Positions 27,168 to 37,528 of a stretch of 64,000 nucleotides of DNA are shown here, in pieces (the stretch's first letter is position 1; each line of letters begins with the position of its first letter). Under the pieces are notes generated by a model. That model ran no database searches and was not told where the DNA came from. It saw only the letters and a list, made by a program, of their open reading frames with translations. The stretch spans positions 4,898,001 through 4,962,000 of the forward strand of contig JASJZH010000004.1 of NCBI GenBank assembly GCA_037178975.1. The letters run 5' to 3'. This DNA is from Oscheius tipulae (taxonomy: Eukaryota > Nematoda > Chromadorea > Rhabditida > Rhabditidae). The position numbers and the translations under genes are program-made.

Positions 27168-28800
27168 ATGCGTTTCTGGTACGCTGCTCTTCTCGCCTTC
27201 TTTCCGGCAATTTTTGCTTCGGAGGAAATCCTTAATGAATATATCACGGCTTCTGAAGTTACGAAGATTCGCGAGGTTATAAATGTGCAAACACCTTCAT
27301 CAACTTATACTTCCAGAATGGAGAAACTGTTGTGGTTGCCTTCTCCACCAAGCATTGTCCTCATTGCCAGCGTTTCGGAGACCAGCTCAAAGGCTACAGA
27401 AAAGCTTTCAAGGCTTCGGAAGTCGAGGCCAGGATTCATAAGTTAGACACTCAAGATGACGACAACAAGGAATTCATGAAGAAGTTCGACATCCAAGGAG
27501 TACCCACTGTTTACGTGTTTGTCGGCCAGCAAGACGAAATCAAGTACGAAGGAAAACGTGAAGCCGCCGATCTTACCAACTTTGTCAAACGTGTACAAAA
27601 CCTGAAGACGGAAGTTCTGACCAGCAATGAGGATTTTTCCAATTTCAAGGTAATCAAGTTTTGTATGTGTTTATATGTATTTCAGTCAAACACACCTGCT
27701 CTGTTGGCGGTTGTTTCCAACCCTGAGGATAAGCTTGCAGTCATCGAAGCTGCTGCCAAGGATAACATCGAAGTTGCCATTGCTTATGCATCTAACGATT
27801 TGGTCAAGGAATTGGGCTTGGCTGAAGGACTTCACATGTTCCGCGAAGACGGAGAAACGTCGTTGGCTGAAATACCTACGGATAAATACAAACTGAATGC
27901 CTGGATAAAGGTTGCTGCCCTCCGTACCATTTCCGCCTTCTCATCGGCTGCTAGAGAAATCTTCTCCTCAGGTCTTCATGATATTCTGTTCCTGATTGAT
28001 GAGGATGGAGCCTTTGCTTGTAAGTGTGTTCACTCCATTCATTCCCATTGTTGTTAATTTTCAGCGAACAAATGGGTAAAGAACCTGGCTGAGGAATATC
28101 GCGGCAAGATCGTCTTCACTGTCATTGACTCGAAGAATGAGGAAAGTGCTAATGTTCTCGACTTTTTCTCAGTCAAGAACGATGCCAAAGGACCTATTGT
28201 CAAGCTGTTCAACGACGAAAAGCGCAAGCAGTACTGGATGCATGAAGAAGTCACAAACGCCTCCCTTCCTCTGTGGCTCGAGAAGTACTTCAATGACGAG
28301 GTCCCCGCTAACATGAAGTCGGAGGAAGTGCCGAAGGACTGGAACTCCAAGCCACTCACAGTTTTGGTTGGATCCAACTTTGAAGAGGTTTGTAGACATT
28401 GTTTGTATGGTTTAAAATATTTCGTTTAGATCGTTTTCAACGAGGAGAAGACTGCCTTCGTGATGTTCCACGCTCCCTGGTGCCACCACTGTAAGAATTT
28501 GATGCCCGATTTTGAGAAGCTCGCCGAATCTTTTGCTCAGAATACCAATGTGGTCATTGCAAAGTTGGATGCTACTGCCAACGACATTGATGACGGAAAA
28601 GAAGATATCCAAGGATTCCCTACTCTGAGACTTTACAAGGTACATTAAGGTTTATTAATCGTTCACCTTCTACCTAAATTTAGGCTGGAGATAATACAGT
28701 CGTCGAGTACACCGGAAAACGCACCTATGAGGATCTCCAGAAGTTCGTAGAAGAGCAGATTTCGGAGATGAGCGGCAAGGGAGATCACGACGAACTTTGA
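27168..28800 (+). CDS. Protein disulfide isomerase (ER), CPHC and CHHC active sites
   Basis: Endoplasmic-reticulum oxidoreductase/isomerase of the a-b-b'-a' type. Signal peptide MRFWYAALLAFFPAIFA, first thioredoxin domain VVVAFSTKHCPHCQRFGDQL, two inactive domains, second thioredoxin domain FVMFHAPWCHHCKNLMPDFE, cis-proline region IQGFPTLRLYKAGD, and C-terminal retention signal HDEL just before TGA (28798-28800). The first site is unusual: it is CPHC rather than CGHC and lacks the preceding tryptophan; the second is CHHC. Both cysteine pairs are intact. Introns are short (for example 27276-27316). About 490 residues, near the classical PDI length. The beta-carbonic anhydrase starts only 136 bp downstream. 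Confidence 0.92.
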
Positions 28801-28935
28801 ACTTTTTTATTGTTGTTTTACTGTTTTAGGTGTCAAAATGAATTCTATATTCCCTATTGCCTTTCTGGTTATCACACGTTTGGTACGACATATGCTACTT
28901 TCATCTAGCCGAAACATATTGTGTAACTTCTTAGG

Positions 28936-29914
28936 ATGGTCGGCTTAAAAAAAGTACTCGATGGAGTTATTCGATTTCGACAGACTGTTAGAAAAGATCT
29001 TGTAGGTTGTCCTTTTTTTCGTGCTAAACTTAGCTAAGGTGAAACAATTCGAAAGTGTTCGGGAGAACCCAGCTCCAAGAGCCATATTTTTCACGTGTAT
29101 GGACTCTAGGATCTTGCCTGCAAGGTACAATTCTGGTTCTTCTCCTCATTTAATTTTTAGGTTTACGCAAAGCCAAGTAGGAGATATGTTCGTCGTGCGA
29201 AATTCGGGAAATATGATTCCACATTCAAACAATTACGGCCCAGCTGGTTATGAAGTATCTGTCACGACCGAACCAGCAGCTCTCGAGCTAGCCGTTAAAC
29301 GTGGAAAGATCAACCACGTCATAGTTTGTGGGCATTCCGACTGTAAGGTATCAACATTACATTTTTCTCTTTTGACGCAATGTATAGGCTGTTAATACAC
29401 TTTACAATCTGTCCTGCTGTCCCAAAACTTTTGATCCACAATCTCCAATGGACCACTGGCTTCGGCGACACGGCTACGCTTCTCTAAAGAAACTGGAAGA
29501 ACGTCTTGCTATGAAAGGAGCTTCACCGCTCACGTTCATTGGTGGAAATCCACTTTTCAGGTTAGTAGTTATCTAATGCATCGATAAAATGAATTGTTTT
29601 CAGTTTCGAGGCAGTCATTGATCCGGAAGAACAATGGGGGGTTGAGGATAAGCTGTCCCAAATAAATACTCTTCAACAGCTCGAAAACATTGCCAGTCAT
29701 GGGTCAGCAATGTTTCGCTGTCTTTTAAACAATCTCGTTTAGATTTCTGAAAGATTTTCTGGAGAACGGCTCGGTCAATCTTCACGCCATGTGGTTCGAC
29801 ATTTATGAAGGAGAGATGTACTTGTTTAGTAAGAAAAAGGGCCGTTTTGTGATTATCGACGAGGACTCTATCGAGGGTCTTCTGAAGGAGAATAAGAAAA
29901 ACAGTCGAGTTTAA
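28936..29914 (+). CDS. Beta-class carbonic anhydrase
   Basis: Zinc enzyme interconverting CO2 and bicarbonate. The start at 28936 follows the acceptor-like cttcttag and reads MVGLKKVLDGVIRFRQTVRK. After a short intron ending ctaag comes VKQFESVRENPAP. Zinc ligands are visible as CMDSR and, in the next exon, GHSDC (Cys, His, Cys, with the Asp-Arg dyad). Other conserved blocks are FTQSQVGDMFVVRNSGNMIP, TEPAALELAVKRG, PMDHWLRRHGYASLKKLEER, EDKLSQINTLQQLENIASH and LHAMWFDIYEGEMYLFS. About 265 residues, end TAA 29912-29914. The sequence pattern is very close to the nematode beta-CAs. No signal peptide, so cytosolic or mitochondrial. Probably co-transcribed with the PDI gene upstream. Confidence 0.93.
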
Positions 29915-30097
29915 GACCAAATCAAGTTTAACGTTTTAACCACAACATTTTAGCATTTTTATATTCCGGTGTCCATGTGATAAGTTGCCATTTTTAACCA
30001 GTACAATAAAGGCTAACAATTTCCAATGTCCCATTTAAAAGCTGTTCAGAACAGCCCCAATACTTTTTTTATTGGAATAGGTAAATTCTGGTGTTAG

Positions 30098-31601
30098 ATG
30101 AGCATGGCCGTCCAAGTCTTTACTCGTCGATTGTCGCAGCATGCAACACAGGCATCTGCTCTTGTCAAAAGAAAGCGTTTTTACAAGGTATTTCATTTCA
30201 ATCACTACATAAAAGCTTGTTTAGGTAGTGGGACTCGTGTCGGACAACGACAATGGGAGCTCTTTCAAAGTGAGCCTCGACGGGAAAATACTGAAGACGT
30301 TGGCTGGAAAACCTTTGAAGGTAAGACTATTTATGCTGGGGAAAAGTTTAGTAAATAAAGCGTTTCCTCTCTTCTTCCTAAAAATGGACAAAATTGGCAT
30401 AAATAGATAAACTCACCGTAAATGGAATCATTTCGAGCGCTTCTTCGCCTGACCTACTCGCTATACTGGCCATACTTGTATTTTTAGACGAAAGTTTAGA
30501 TGGCGGAACCAGTGCTCGGTCGGCAAGTCGACAAACCAAAACAAGTAACGCGAGTAACTGAAAACCACGTGTTTTTCACGTAATTCTTAACGAGTCCATA
30601 AAGATAAATGGAGTAAAAACTTACGGCAAAAAAGAGACCCACACCAAGTAGATGAAGCGCAATGTTATGCAAAGTCATTCTGGCTCATGACCAAATCAGT
30701 TGATCGATTTTTCGTTGGAGGTGATAAGCTGATCGTGTATGCCGTTCTGGTGACTGACTCGCCTTCACACAAAGTAAACAAGATTGAGTCAGGCAGTTTT
30801 CAAAAACCTTTTTTGTTCAGATCCAATCGGAACCATTGGCTCTTGCAGTCGCCGAAGAATGGAGTTCCCAAGAAGAATTCATCGAAATGGGTCATATGCG
30901 ACTGACGGGACTTTCTTTCACTGCCCAGGATAATCCTCTTCAAACAACCAAGTGCTGTTTTCACTTTCCAACATATCATTTAATTTCTCAGGGAATCTAT
31001 CACATCGAAGATTTTGGAATATCTACATGGAGACACGGTTCTCTTTTTCAATCCTGACAGTGGAAAACTTTTCAGGTATGTGTTTAGTCGGAAACTGGTT
31101 CAAAAGGTTTTTAGCGCTCAGAAGGAAAGTTGGCTTCCGGCCATCAAGCACATCAACAAGGGACTCGGTACCGGTCTGACTCCCCAAGAAGACATGTTCG
31201 GTCAGCTTTCTTTTTGTCATTGAAGTAAAAAGTAATTTTAGCCGAAGCTGTTAACACTGAAGATTACGAACGAGTGAAGAAGTGGCTGCTCAGTCATAAT
31301 CACTGGGCCCTTCACGGCGTGCAATATGCCGTAGAGACGGTCAAAAGTGTCATTTTGCCATATAACGTGACCACGTTCAACCTCTCCGCCGGAGACGCTG
31401 TTACCTGCGCTTTGCTCGAACAGAAGATTCAGGCCGAAAAATGGGGAGACGTAAGCATTTTTTTTTTGTAAGACAAGTAACGAAAAAGTTTAGGTTGAAT
31501 GGGCTCATGGCATAGAACAGGAAGAGCTGACCTCGCGTCTTTCTGCAGCCTGTCTATTTGTGTACTTCAACTCTCACAACTACACTTTGACGAAGCTGTG
31601 A
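30098..31601 (+). CDS. ATPAF2: ATP synthase F1 assembly factor 2 (ATP12 chaperone)
   Basis: Mitochondrial chaperone that holds the F1 alpha subunit during assembly. The start at 30098 directly follows gtgttag; the N-terminus AVQVFTRRLSQHATQASALV is a plausible mitochondrial presequence. Then come RKRFYK, VSLDGKILKTLAGKPLK (exon ends 30320), a 500-nt intron, IQSEPLALAVAEEWSSQEEF (from 30821), MGHMRLTGLSFTAQDNPLQT, ILEYLHGDTVLFF, ESWLPAIKHINKGLGTGLTP, HNHWALHGVQYAVETVKSVI and WGDVEWAHGIEQEELTSRLS, ending TGA 31599-31601. The order and spacing match ATP12. The long intron contains a complete small gene on the opposite strand. Confidence 0.88.
30348..30678 (-). CDS. Small single-pass membrane protein nested in an ATPAF2 intron, unknown
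   Basis: Not recognised. Read on the minus strand from 30678: MTLHNIALHLLGVGLFFA, intron with a good donor (gtaagt) and acceptor (ttttcag), then LLALLVLVCRLADRALVPPS and KLSSKNTSMASIASRSGEEA, intron (gtgagt to ttttag), then EEERKRFIY and TAA at 30348-30350. All three exons join in phase. The product is about 74 residues with one N-terminal helix of some 25 hydrophobic residues, no obvious cleavage site, and a polar tail ending in an acidic/basic stretch. The whole gene lies inside the 30321-30820 intron of ATPAF2 on the other strand. Good splice sites on both sides make chance unlikely. Confidence 0.6.
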
Positions 31602-31663
31602 GAACATTGCTTAGATAGGTTGTTACATCCTTGTTATTTTTGCTCGATATAAATGTTTTTTAT

Positions 31664-32740
31664 TTAGAACTCTCCGTTGATGTCGAACTTGACCGTGTGG
31701 TAGACGCAAGCGGCGTAATTGTCAATGGGAGAACATAGTCGTTCGATCGAGTTCAGCAGACTCGTCTGTACCGAATCATTGTTTTTGATTCTGCTTACAA
31801 ACCTTGTAGCTCTGACTGACTCCTTTTCTGTTCTCGTAGGTCTCACACATTTGTCTGCATTGTTTCTTTCTCGACTCTTCCACTTCTTCCCGGTCGACCA
31901 CATGAACCACAGCTGTCAAAACGCCCTGTTTCAAGTAATTCCAATACTCTTGCAACTTTTCTCGTTCCTCGTCCTGCTTTTCGGACATTTCGTCTTTGGA
32001 CGGTGTGCACATCTGAAGCCATTTTGCAGTTGATCCTCAAACCCACCTTGAAACTCAGTGACTGTTCCTGTTCATCGACAGCGCATTCCTGACTCCCTTC
32101 ATTGACAATGTACTTCTGGAACGACTTGGCTTCGTCGTCTTCCAATCCAACGTTTTCTTGACACATGTGACAGAATGAGCTGAAAACTTTAGTGAAATGA
32201 CTGATTTCTTTGCAAACCAGGTCTGTTTGTTCTTCAACATCTGCCGAAGCTGGGCATTTTTACTTTGGGGACACCAGTTCGTTCGAGATATATTGGCGCA
32301 GATGTTCTCTACTCCGTTCGGTTTTCCCTCAGCTTGACAGGGAATGTTCTGGCCCAGCTGAAGGAAGGCCTCGATGTATCTAAAAATTCGACTGTATGTG
32401 AAGTTTGAGGGATAAGAACGGGTTTTTTAAGGGACGAAGCATTCGGAAGGAGAGACGTGCTCGATAGCAAGAAGGGAAGGAAATGGTTCTGGTCTGTCCG
32501 TTGACGTCGGTGATGGTAGCCTTGTCTCCGTCTTCTGCTCCATCGACCATTTCGAAGGACATTCGAAGAGAAGAACGATCAATCACATCAGAACGCACTG
32601 TGAATGCAACATTTGAGTGGATAAAAACGATACTTACTGTTTGGACAGGGTTGGGTTATGTTCTCTCGAATGGCTATGTAGATCTGTTTCGAAAATACTG
32701 CTGGAAGTAAAAATAGAAGAGCCTCGAAACGGAGAGTCAT
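31664..32740 (-). CDS. Secreted cysteine-rich protein, unknown
   Basis: Family not recognised. Start at 32740: MTLRFEALLFLLPAVFS is a clear signal peptide. Later exons read SDVIDRSSLRMSFEMVDGAE, YIEAFLQLGQNIPCQAEGKP, NICANISRTNWCPQSKNAQL, CSFCHMCQENVGLEDDE, then MCTPSKDEMSEKQDEEREKL, KKQCRQMCETYENRKG and SIERLCSPIDNYAACVY, ending TAA at 31664-31666. Around a dozen cysteines are spread over about 290 residues, which fits an extracellular disulphide-bonded protein; CSFCHMC and CRQMC are the densest clusters. The ATG is 146 bp below the GPKOW stop on the same strand, so the pair may be one operon. Tail to tail with ATPAF2 (62 bp between stops). Confidence 0.65.
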
Positions 32741-32886
32741 CGCTGGCTTGTTGTAGCTTCGCTGCCTACTGCTTATAAATGGCAACTGGCGTGAGACGCT
32801 TGACCTCCTTCATTTTTGGAACAAGTTCATGCACACTGTTTGCGCATGGTTTCTTATACACAAACATGAGATTTATTTTCGACTTG

Positions 32887-34573
32887 TTACATATCGTAAT
32901 CGTCCTCATACGACGGTTTGTACAGACAGACATCATCAAAGTCCAGATCCACGATTATGTTGTCACGATTCAAAAGACGAGCAGCTACCCGATCTCGCTT
33001 CTTGTCCTTCCTTTCCATTATGGCTGGCGAGCCACTGTAACGACCTCTCACCACCATCATTCGATCTCCTTCAGCTCGTGGAATCACAGTTTCCATCCAA
33101 CTTTGTTTCAAATCTCAAGAGGCGACGTCTTATAGAGAAAAACAAAAACCTACTATAATAAATTTGTCCATAATCGTCTTGAAGAGAGATGTCTTTCCTG
33201 GATGCCACATCCACCACTCGCAGCTTCTGTTTGTATAGTTTGCCACGATCGTAGTCTTTGTTGATGAATCGAATGACAAGATCAGGTCGGATCCAAAGTT
33301 CTTCAGAGGAATCGCGAGACGTCCCTTCCTTCGAATCGATGACGGCAATATCATCATCCTCTCCTCGTTCTCTCCTTCGAATCGCTTCCTCCATCTCGGT
33401 ACGTCTTTTGTCGATTTGTGTCTTCGCAGTATCATATTCCTTTTTGTCTACACATTATTTTGTTAAGAGAACAGAAACTGAACGTACTAAGACATTTTGC
33501 ATCTCGTTCGTATTCCTTCTTAGAGACTTTTTGAACAGAGAATAAAGACACTTTAACCGATTCTCCTCCCAACGCCAGTCGGACATAGACGCTGTTATTG
33601 TCGTCGTCCCGGGACTCCACCTGAAGTTAGTCGTGTTAAAAATAGAAAAGAACCGCTTACACTTCCGTATTTTCCTGAATATCTGCCAGAGGTTATTTTC
33701 ACGAGTGAGTTACGGGTAACTTCGCCACTCGTCTCTCCGTCTTCTTTTGAATTTCCCGTCTTTTTCTTGTCGTCCGGATGACGTGGTGTTGCACCTAATC
33801 CCAACCCTTTGGGACGTTGAGAATTTACTTGAAGGGGTACCACCTAAAACAGGCGGTTAATTACAAGGCATCCACTAATTACAGAAAAAGAAAGAATATT
33901 TGAAAACAACTTCTCACCTTAGGCTGTTTTCCGATACCGCTGCCCTCAGTCCATCCACAGCCTCGAAGGATAGCCAAACCAAATTTCTCAATCGGAACAC
34001 TTCTATAATCTGCGTCGACAGCTACTCCAATGGTTTCTCCGCCAATTTGAATCACTTCTCGTTTTACGGTTGTTTCAATCTACAGTTTATCGATAAAACA
34101 TCAACTCAAAAGAACTTACTTGGACCGCAGTAGAACCGTTGTCAGTCAGAATGGCCAGTCGAGCAGTTTCTTCCTCAGTGATACTGCCAGCTTTCTGCTT
34201 CTCGACGAGTTTCGCAATTCTCCAGTCGTTTTCGACGACAAGTGGAATGATCATATGCTTGTCTTCTTCGTCATCATCTTTCCTGAGACATCTTTATGCG
34301 ATAAAAATGAAAGCTACTTACGGAGCTGCTCCGTTTTCGAATCTTTCAAGTCTTCGCCTTTTAGCACGACGAGCTTCTTCTTCTAGATCACGTTCTTCGT
34401 CACTATCGACGTTGACTCAAACAAATGGATAGAATGAGATGTAAAAAGTACCGACCTGATGTGACTTCTGTTGTGGGTTTGATGAGCTTGGTAACTGTTC
34501 GTTTCACTCCAAAAGAAACCTTGATAGTTGTCTCGGAGCTTTCTGCGACCACATTGTCTGACTGTTCGCCCAT
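32887..34573 (-). CDS. GPKOW: G-patch and KOW motif protein GPKOW (MOS2/Spp2 family)
   Basis: Spliceosome-associated protein; the G-patch is the activator site for the DHX16/Prp2 helicase in this family. Start at 34573 (MGEQSDNVVAESSETTIKVS), then SFGVKRTVTKLI, an acidic stretch, and a central G-patch with FGLAILRGCGWTEGSGIG and RPKGLGLGA (about 33.8-33.97 kb). KOW 1 reads NSLVKITSGRYSGKYGSV. After a charged coiled-coil-like linker (EEAIRRRERGEDDDIAVIDS) comes IRPDLVIRFINKDYDRGKLY, and KOW 2 has MMVVRGRYSGSPAIMERKDK. The C-terminus is DFDDVCLYKPSYEDDYDM, stop TAA at 32887-32889. About 460 residues. Divergent from NUF2 (562 bp between starts). Confidence 0.9.
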
Positions 34574-35135
34574 TGCGTAGATTACCCTAAAATTAAAACT
34601 TTATATGCTTGAGCAAGAAATGGTAAAGGAATATGACAGAAGGACCTTTCGAAAACTGTTTCGAATAGAGCACCACTACATCGCTTACACTACGACCCTG
34701 ACGTCTTTCATGTGATTTCTGTGAGGGCAAGGGCACGTCTGACGGAAAATGCCAACAGTCGCCGCGAACGCAGCGATTTCAAATATTCCCTCGTACATAC
34801 AATGTTTTCACCGATGTTTGTACATTTTCAGACACAAATGGCCGGGGAAAGATTGAAACCATAACACTTTGATTGATTGTAGGAAAAAAAAATGCAATTA
34901 CAAACGTTGCTTGATTTACTGCCTTTATACGTGACCTGTCATGGTCCTGTCACGAACAAATGTGACAGCAGCAGAGAAGACAGCGTCAATTTTGCGTTTG
35001 CGGGTTGCCATTTCCTTTTTTGCGGTTGCGCATGCTGTTTTTTTATATGCATGTTCATTCAACAATTTTCACTCTGTTCGTCAATGTTCTGTCTTTTCAT
35101 GCCTTACTTTTCATCATGCGCTAACCTTTCAGGCC
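34574..35135. promoter_or_regulatory. Shared 5' region between GPKOW (-) and NUF2 (+)
   Basis: 562 bp between divergent starts, presumably holding both promoters. The NUF2 side ends in an acceptor-like acctttcag (35123-35132) three bases before the ATG, which suggests trans-splicing or a 5' UTR intron. No defined element recognised. Confidence 0.35.
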
Positions 35136-36852
35136 ATGATGGCGACGGATCAGAGGACGATAATTGAAACACTGAACAGCACGCTCGGGCATCTTGGCCT
35201 GATAGTTGCTCCTGACGATTTCTCTCATCCAACGGTTAGGTTTTAGAACTTCTCATTCAATACCGTTTTTTAGCCACAACGTGTCCAGCTAATCTGTCGA
35301 GCCTTTATCGTTCACGTCTTCGAAGTTCCAGATCAGAATCTGCTGCAGTTACCTTTCGATGCCTTGTCAGAAGATGATCACGCTGAAGATTACGCCCGTG
35401 CTGCGCCACTCATAATGATCTATACCACAATGTACGTTTTGTTCGTTTGTCTAGCAGTCGTTAATTTAGGCAAAATTTCGTTCAAGACATGAGCAACGAC
35501 AGTGGTCTGGTTTTTCGGATGTGCGAACTTGTTTCTCCCCAGCCTAAAACATTTCGTAGTCTCATGTCATTCCTTGCCGATTACCTCAAGTTTCACACGG
35601 TTAGAAGCGTTTGCATCATTCACAGACACATTTAGGCTATGATGCCTCACTGGGATGCCACATGCTCGATCTACGATGACAAACGAAAACGTCTGGCTGA
35701 ATTGCAGAAGGAAATTGAGGATACCTCGTCGAAAAGAGATGCTCTAAGCAAGGAACTGGATTCTCGCAAGAGGCGAGAACACGAGGTTCGTGTTTTTAGA
35801 CTACTTTTCAAATGGTTTTAGCTCATGACCGTCCTTGGCAAAAAGCAGCAAGATCTCCAGGTCCAATTCGCTAGATCACAAGAACTAGAAGCCGCTCACG
35901 AGGTCAATTCAAAGAGCACGGAAAACAGCAAATTTGAGCAGAATGAACTCGCTCTTGAAAAGGAAGGATTGCAAATGCAGATGGAACAATTGGCTCTTCA
36001 AATTGTTGCTTCTCCAGAACGTGTGTTCAGGGAGCGGGACCAATATAGACAGGAACTCGCACAAGCTAGAGAACAAGAAGAAAAACAAAGGTGATCTTTT
36101 TAGGATTCATCTATATCAAGAATTTTGCAGAAAGGAAAACGAAGAGATTAAAGTCCAGATGACTCTGGCTGCCACTGTCGGACAATACATTGAGAGGATG
36201 GGCGGAGAGGTTCAGAAGAACATGATGACAGAGCAGAACCGATTGGAGGAGATCAATTTGAAGAAGCTGGATGCTCAGCAGATGAAGCGGGAGGCTGAAA
36301 GAAGGCTTCAGATGATCATCAACAGCATCAAGGTTCTATCATATACTGTTTTTGCAAAGCTTCATTTTCCGGCGATCGAGAGTGAAATAAAGACCTTTGA
36401 AGAGAATCTGAACCGAGACGAGCAGCTTCATCTGGAACGTACAAAGGAGCTGGCCATTCGAAAAGCTGAGTTAGAAAAGTAAGTCATCGTTTCCAATGTC
36501 TCATTCTTGAGCTTTTTTTAGAGAGCTTGCTGATCTGAAGCACGGTAATACTAATCCAGCCGTCGAACGTCAATTGGCTGCCGAAATATCCAATGTTCTT
36601 TCGCTGAAATCCGAAGTCATCCACGAGCTGAGAGCAAATATGGAAACATCGACGGAGCTTTATCAGAAGCTGCTCGAAAAAGTAACATTCCCCTCAATCT
36701 TTTGTGCAATTGCATTTTAGGTCGACAAGGAGAGAAAAGCTTATTCTAACGAGTGCGTCTATTACGCAAAAGTCATCAAGGAACTTGGAATGCTGTCGGA
36801 ATCGCCTTCTGATCTCAATGAAACTGAAAATCAATCGATTTATCACATATAA
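35136..36852 (+). CDS. NUF2: Kinetochore protein NUF2 (NDC80 complex)
   Basis: Subunit of the NDC80 complex that couples kinetochores to spindle microtubules. The N-terminal part (about 130 residues; TIIETLNSTLGHLGLIVAPD, QRVQLICRAFIVHVFEVPDQ, AAPLIMIYTTMQNFVQDMSN, CELVSPQPKTFRSLMSFLAD) is the calponin-homology-like head. The rest is long coiled coil (RLAELQKEIEDTSSKRDALS, LQMQMEQLALQIVASPERVF, where IVASPERV matches the family's IVxSPE loop motif). Start at 35136 or 35139 (tandem ATGs right after tttcag). Stop TAA at 36850-36852. About 455 residues, normal for NUF2. The nematode orthologue is known as HIM-10. Ten or so short introns. Confidence 0.88.
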
Positions 36853-36950
36853 TTTCTGTAACTATTTGCTCCGAATTGGAGTTGTCTAATCCTGACTATT
36901 GACAATAAAAAACTTTTAAGGAATTCTAGTGTTCTTGCCAGCTCGCTCCG

Positions 36951-37276
36951 ATGTGGTTTCTTCCTCTCGCTCTGCTACTCTATCCGCTGTTCATTCGTGA
37001 AGAATGCGAAGCAGGAAGGGGCTTCAACTTCGTCGAACCATCCAGTGAAGTCTTCAGCTGATAAGCAGAAAGGAGCGATTGCGAAAGATCTACCAGAGTC
37101 GCAGGTATCACCCAAAAAGACATTAAAGCAGGGGCCGGAGGAGCCTTGAAGCGCTGAGAATCCAACTAATCGTCCGAAGGCCCATCCTGTTACAGAAGAA
37201 TAAGTGTTGTGATTGAGGAAGACTACGAAGCTGTCCCGGAAAAACTGCCTGTCATGCAGAACGATGCACAACGACA
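36951..37276 (+). CDS. Possible small secreted protein, unknown
   Basis: Not recognised. An ATG at 36951, nine bases after the acceptor-like cttgccag, opens MWFLPLALLLYPLFI, a typical signal peptide. A phase-1 donor (gtgaag) and the acceptor gaagtcttcag lead to PDKQKGAIAKDLPESQ. Further coding-like segments are EDYEAVPEKLPVMQNDAQ (about 37215-37276) and KILEKEKSLEVAETQ (to about 37348), but the splice pattern between them is uncertain. Likely a short, charged secreted peptide of 50-80 residues. It lies 98 bp after the NUF2 stop on the same strand, so it may be the second gene of an operon. Confidence 0.4.
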
Positions 37277-37528
37277 AGTCCGATGAAGGACGACTCGAAG
37301 AAGATTCTGGAAAAGGAGAAGAGTCTGGAAGTAGCAGAAACACAGTAATCGGATTCCAAAGAAACAACTTCCAAATAAAATCAAAAGTTACCCCCGAATG
37401 TTTCAACCTACTTTCTCCTTTCGTCTCGCGTCTAATTACCCGTCTCTTCTCCGGTTACGCAACGGTTTCTCCGTTCCAGCTGGCCCTATGAAATTCGGTC
37501 GGAGGCCAATTAGCCCCTCGGATAGTCA

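Noticed and set aside
30687-30775. Possible extra plus-strand ATPAF2 exon
   Set aside because: ATPAF2 joins directly from 30320 to 30821 in phase with the expected KTLAGKPLK-IQSEPLALAV sequence; an added exon would break the family alignment.
36975-37406. 143-codon minus-strand open frame
   Set aside because: It is antisense to the signal-peptide exon and charged segments on the plus strand and has no family features.
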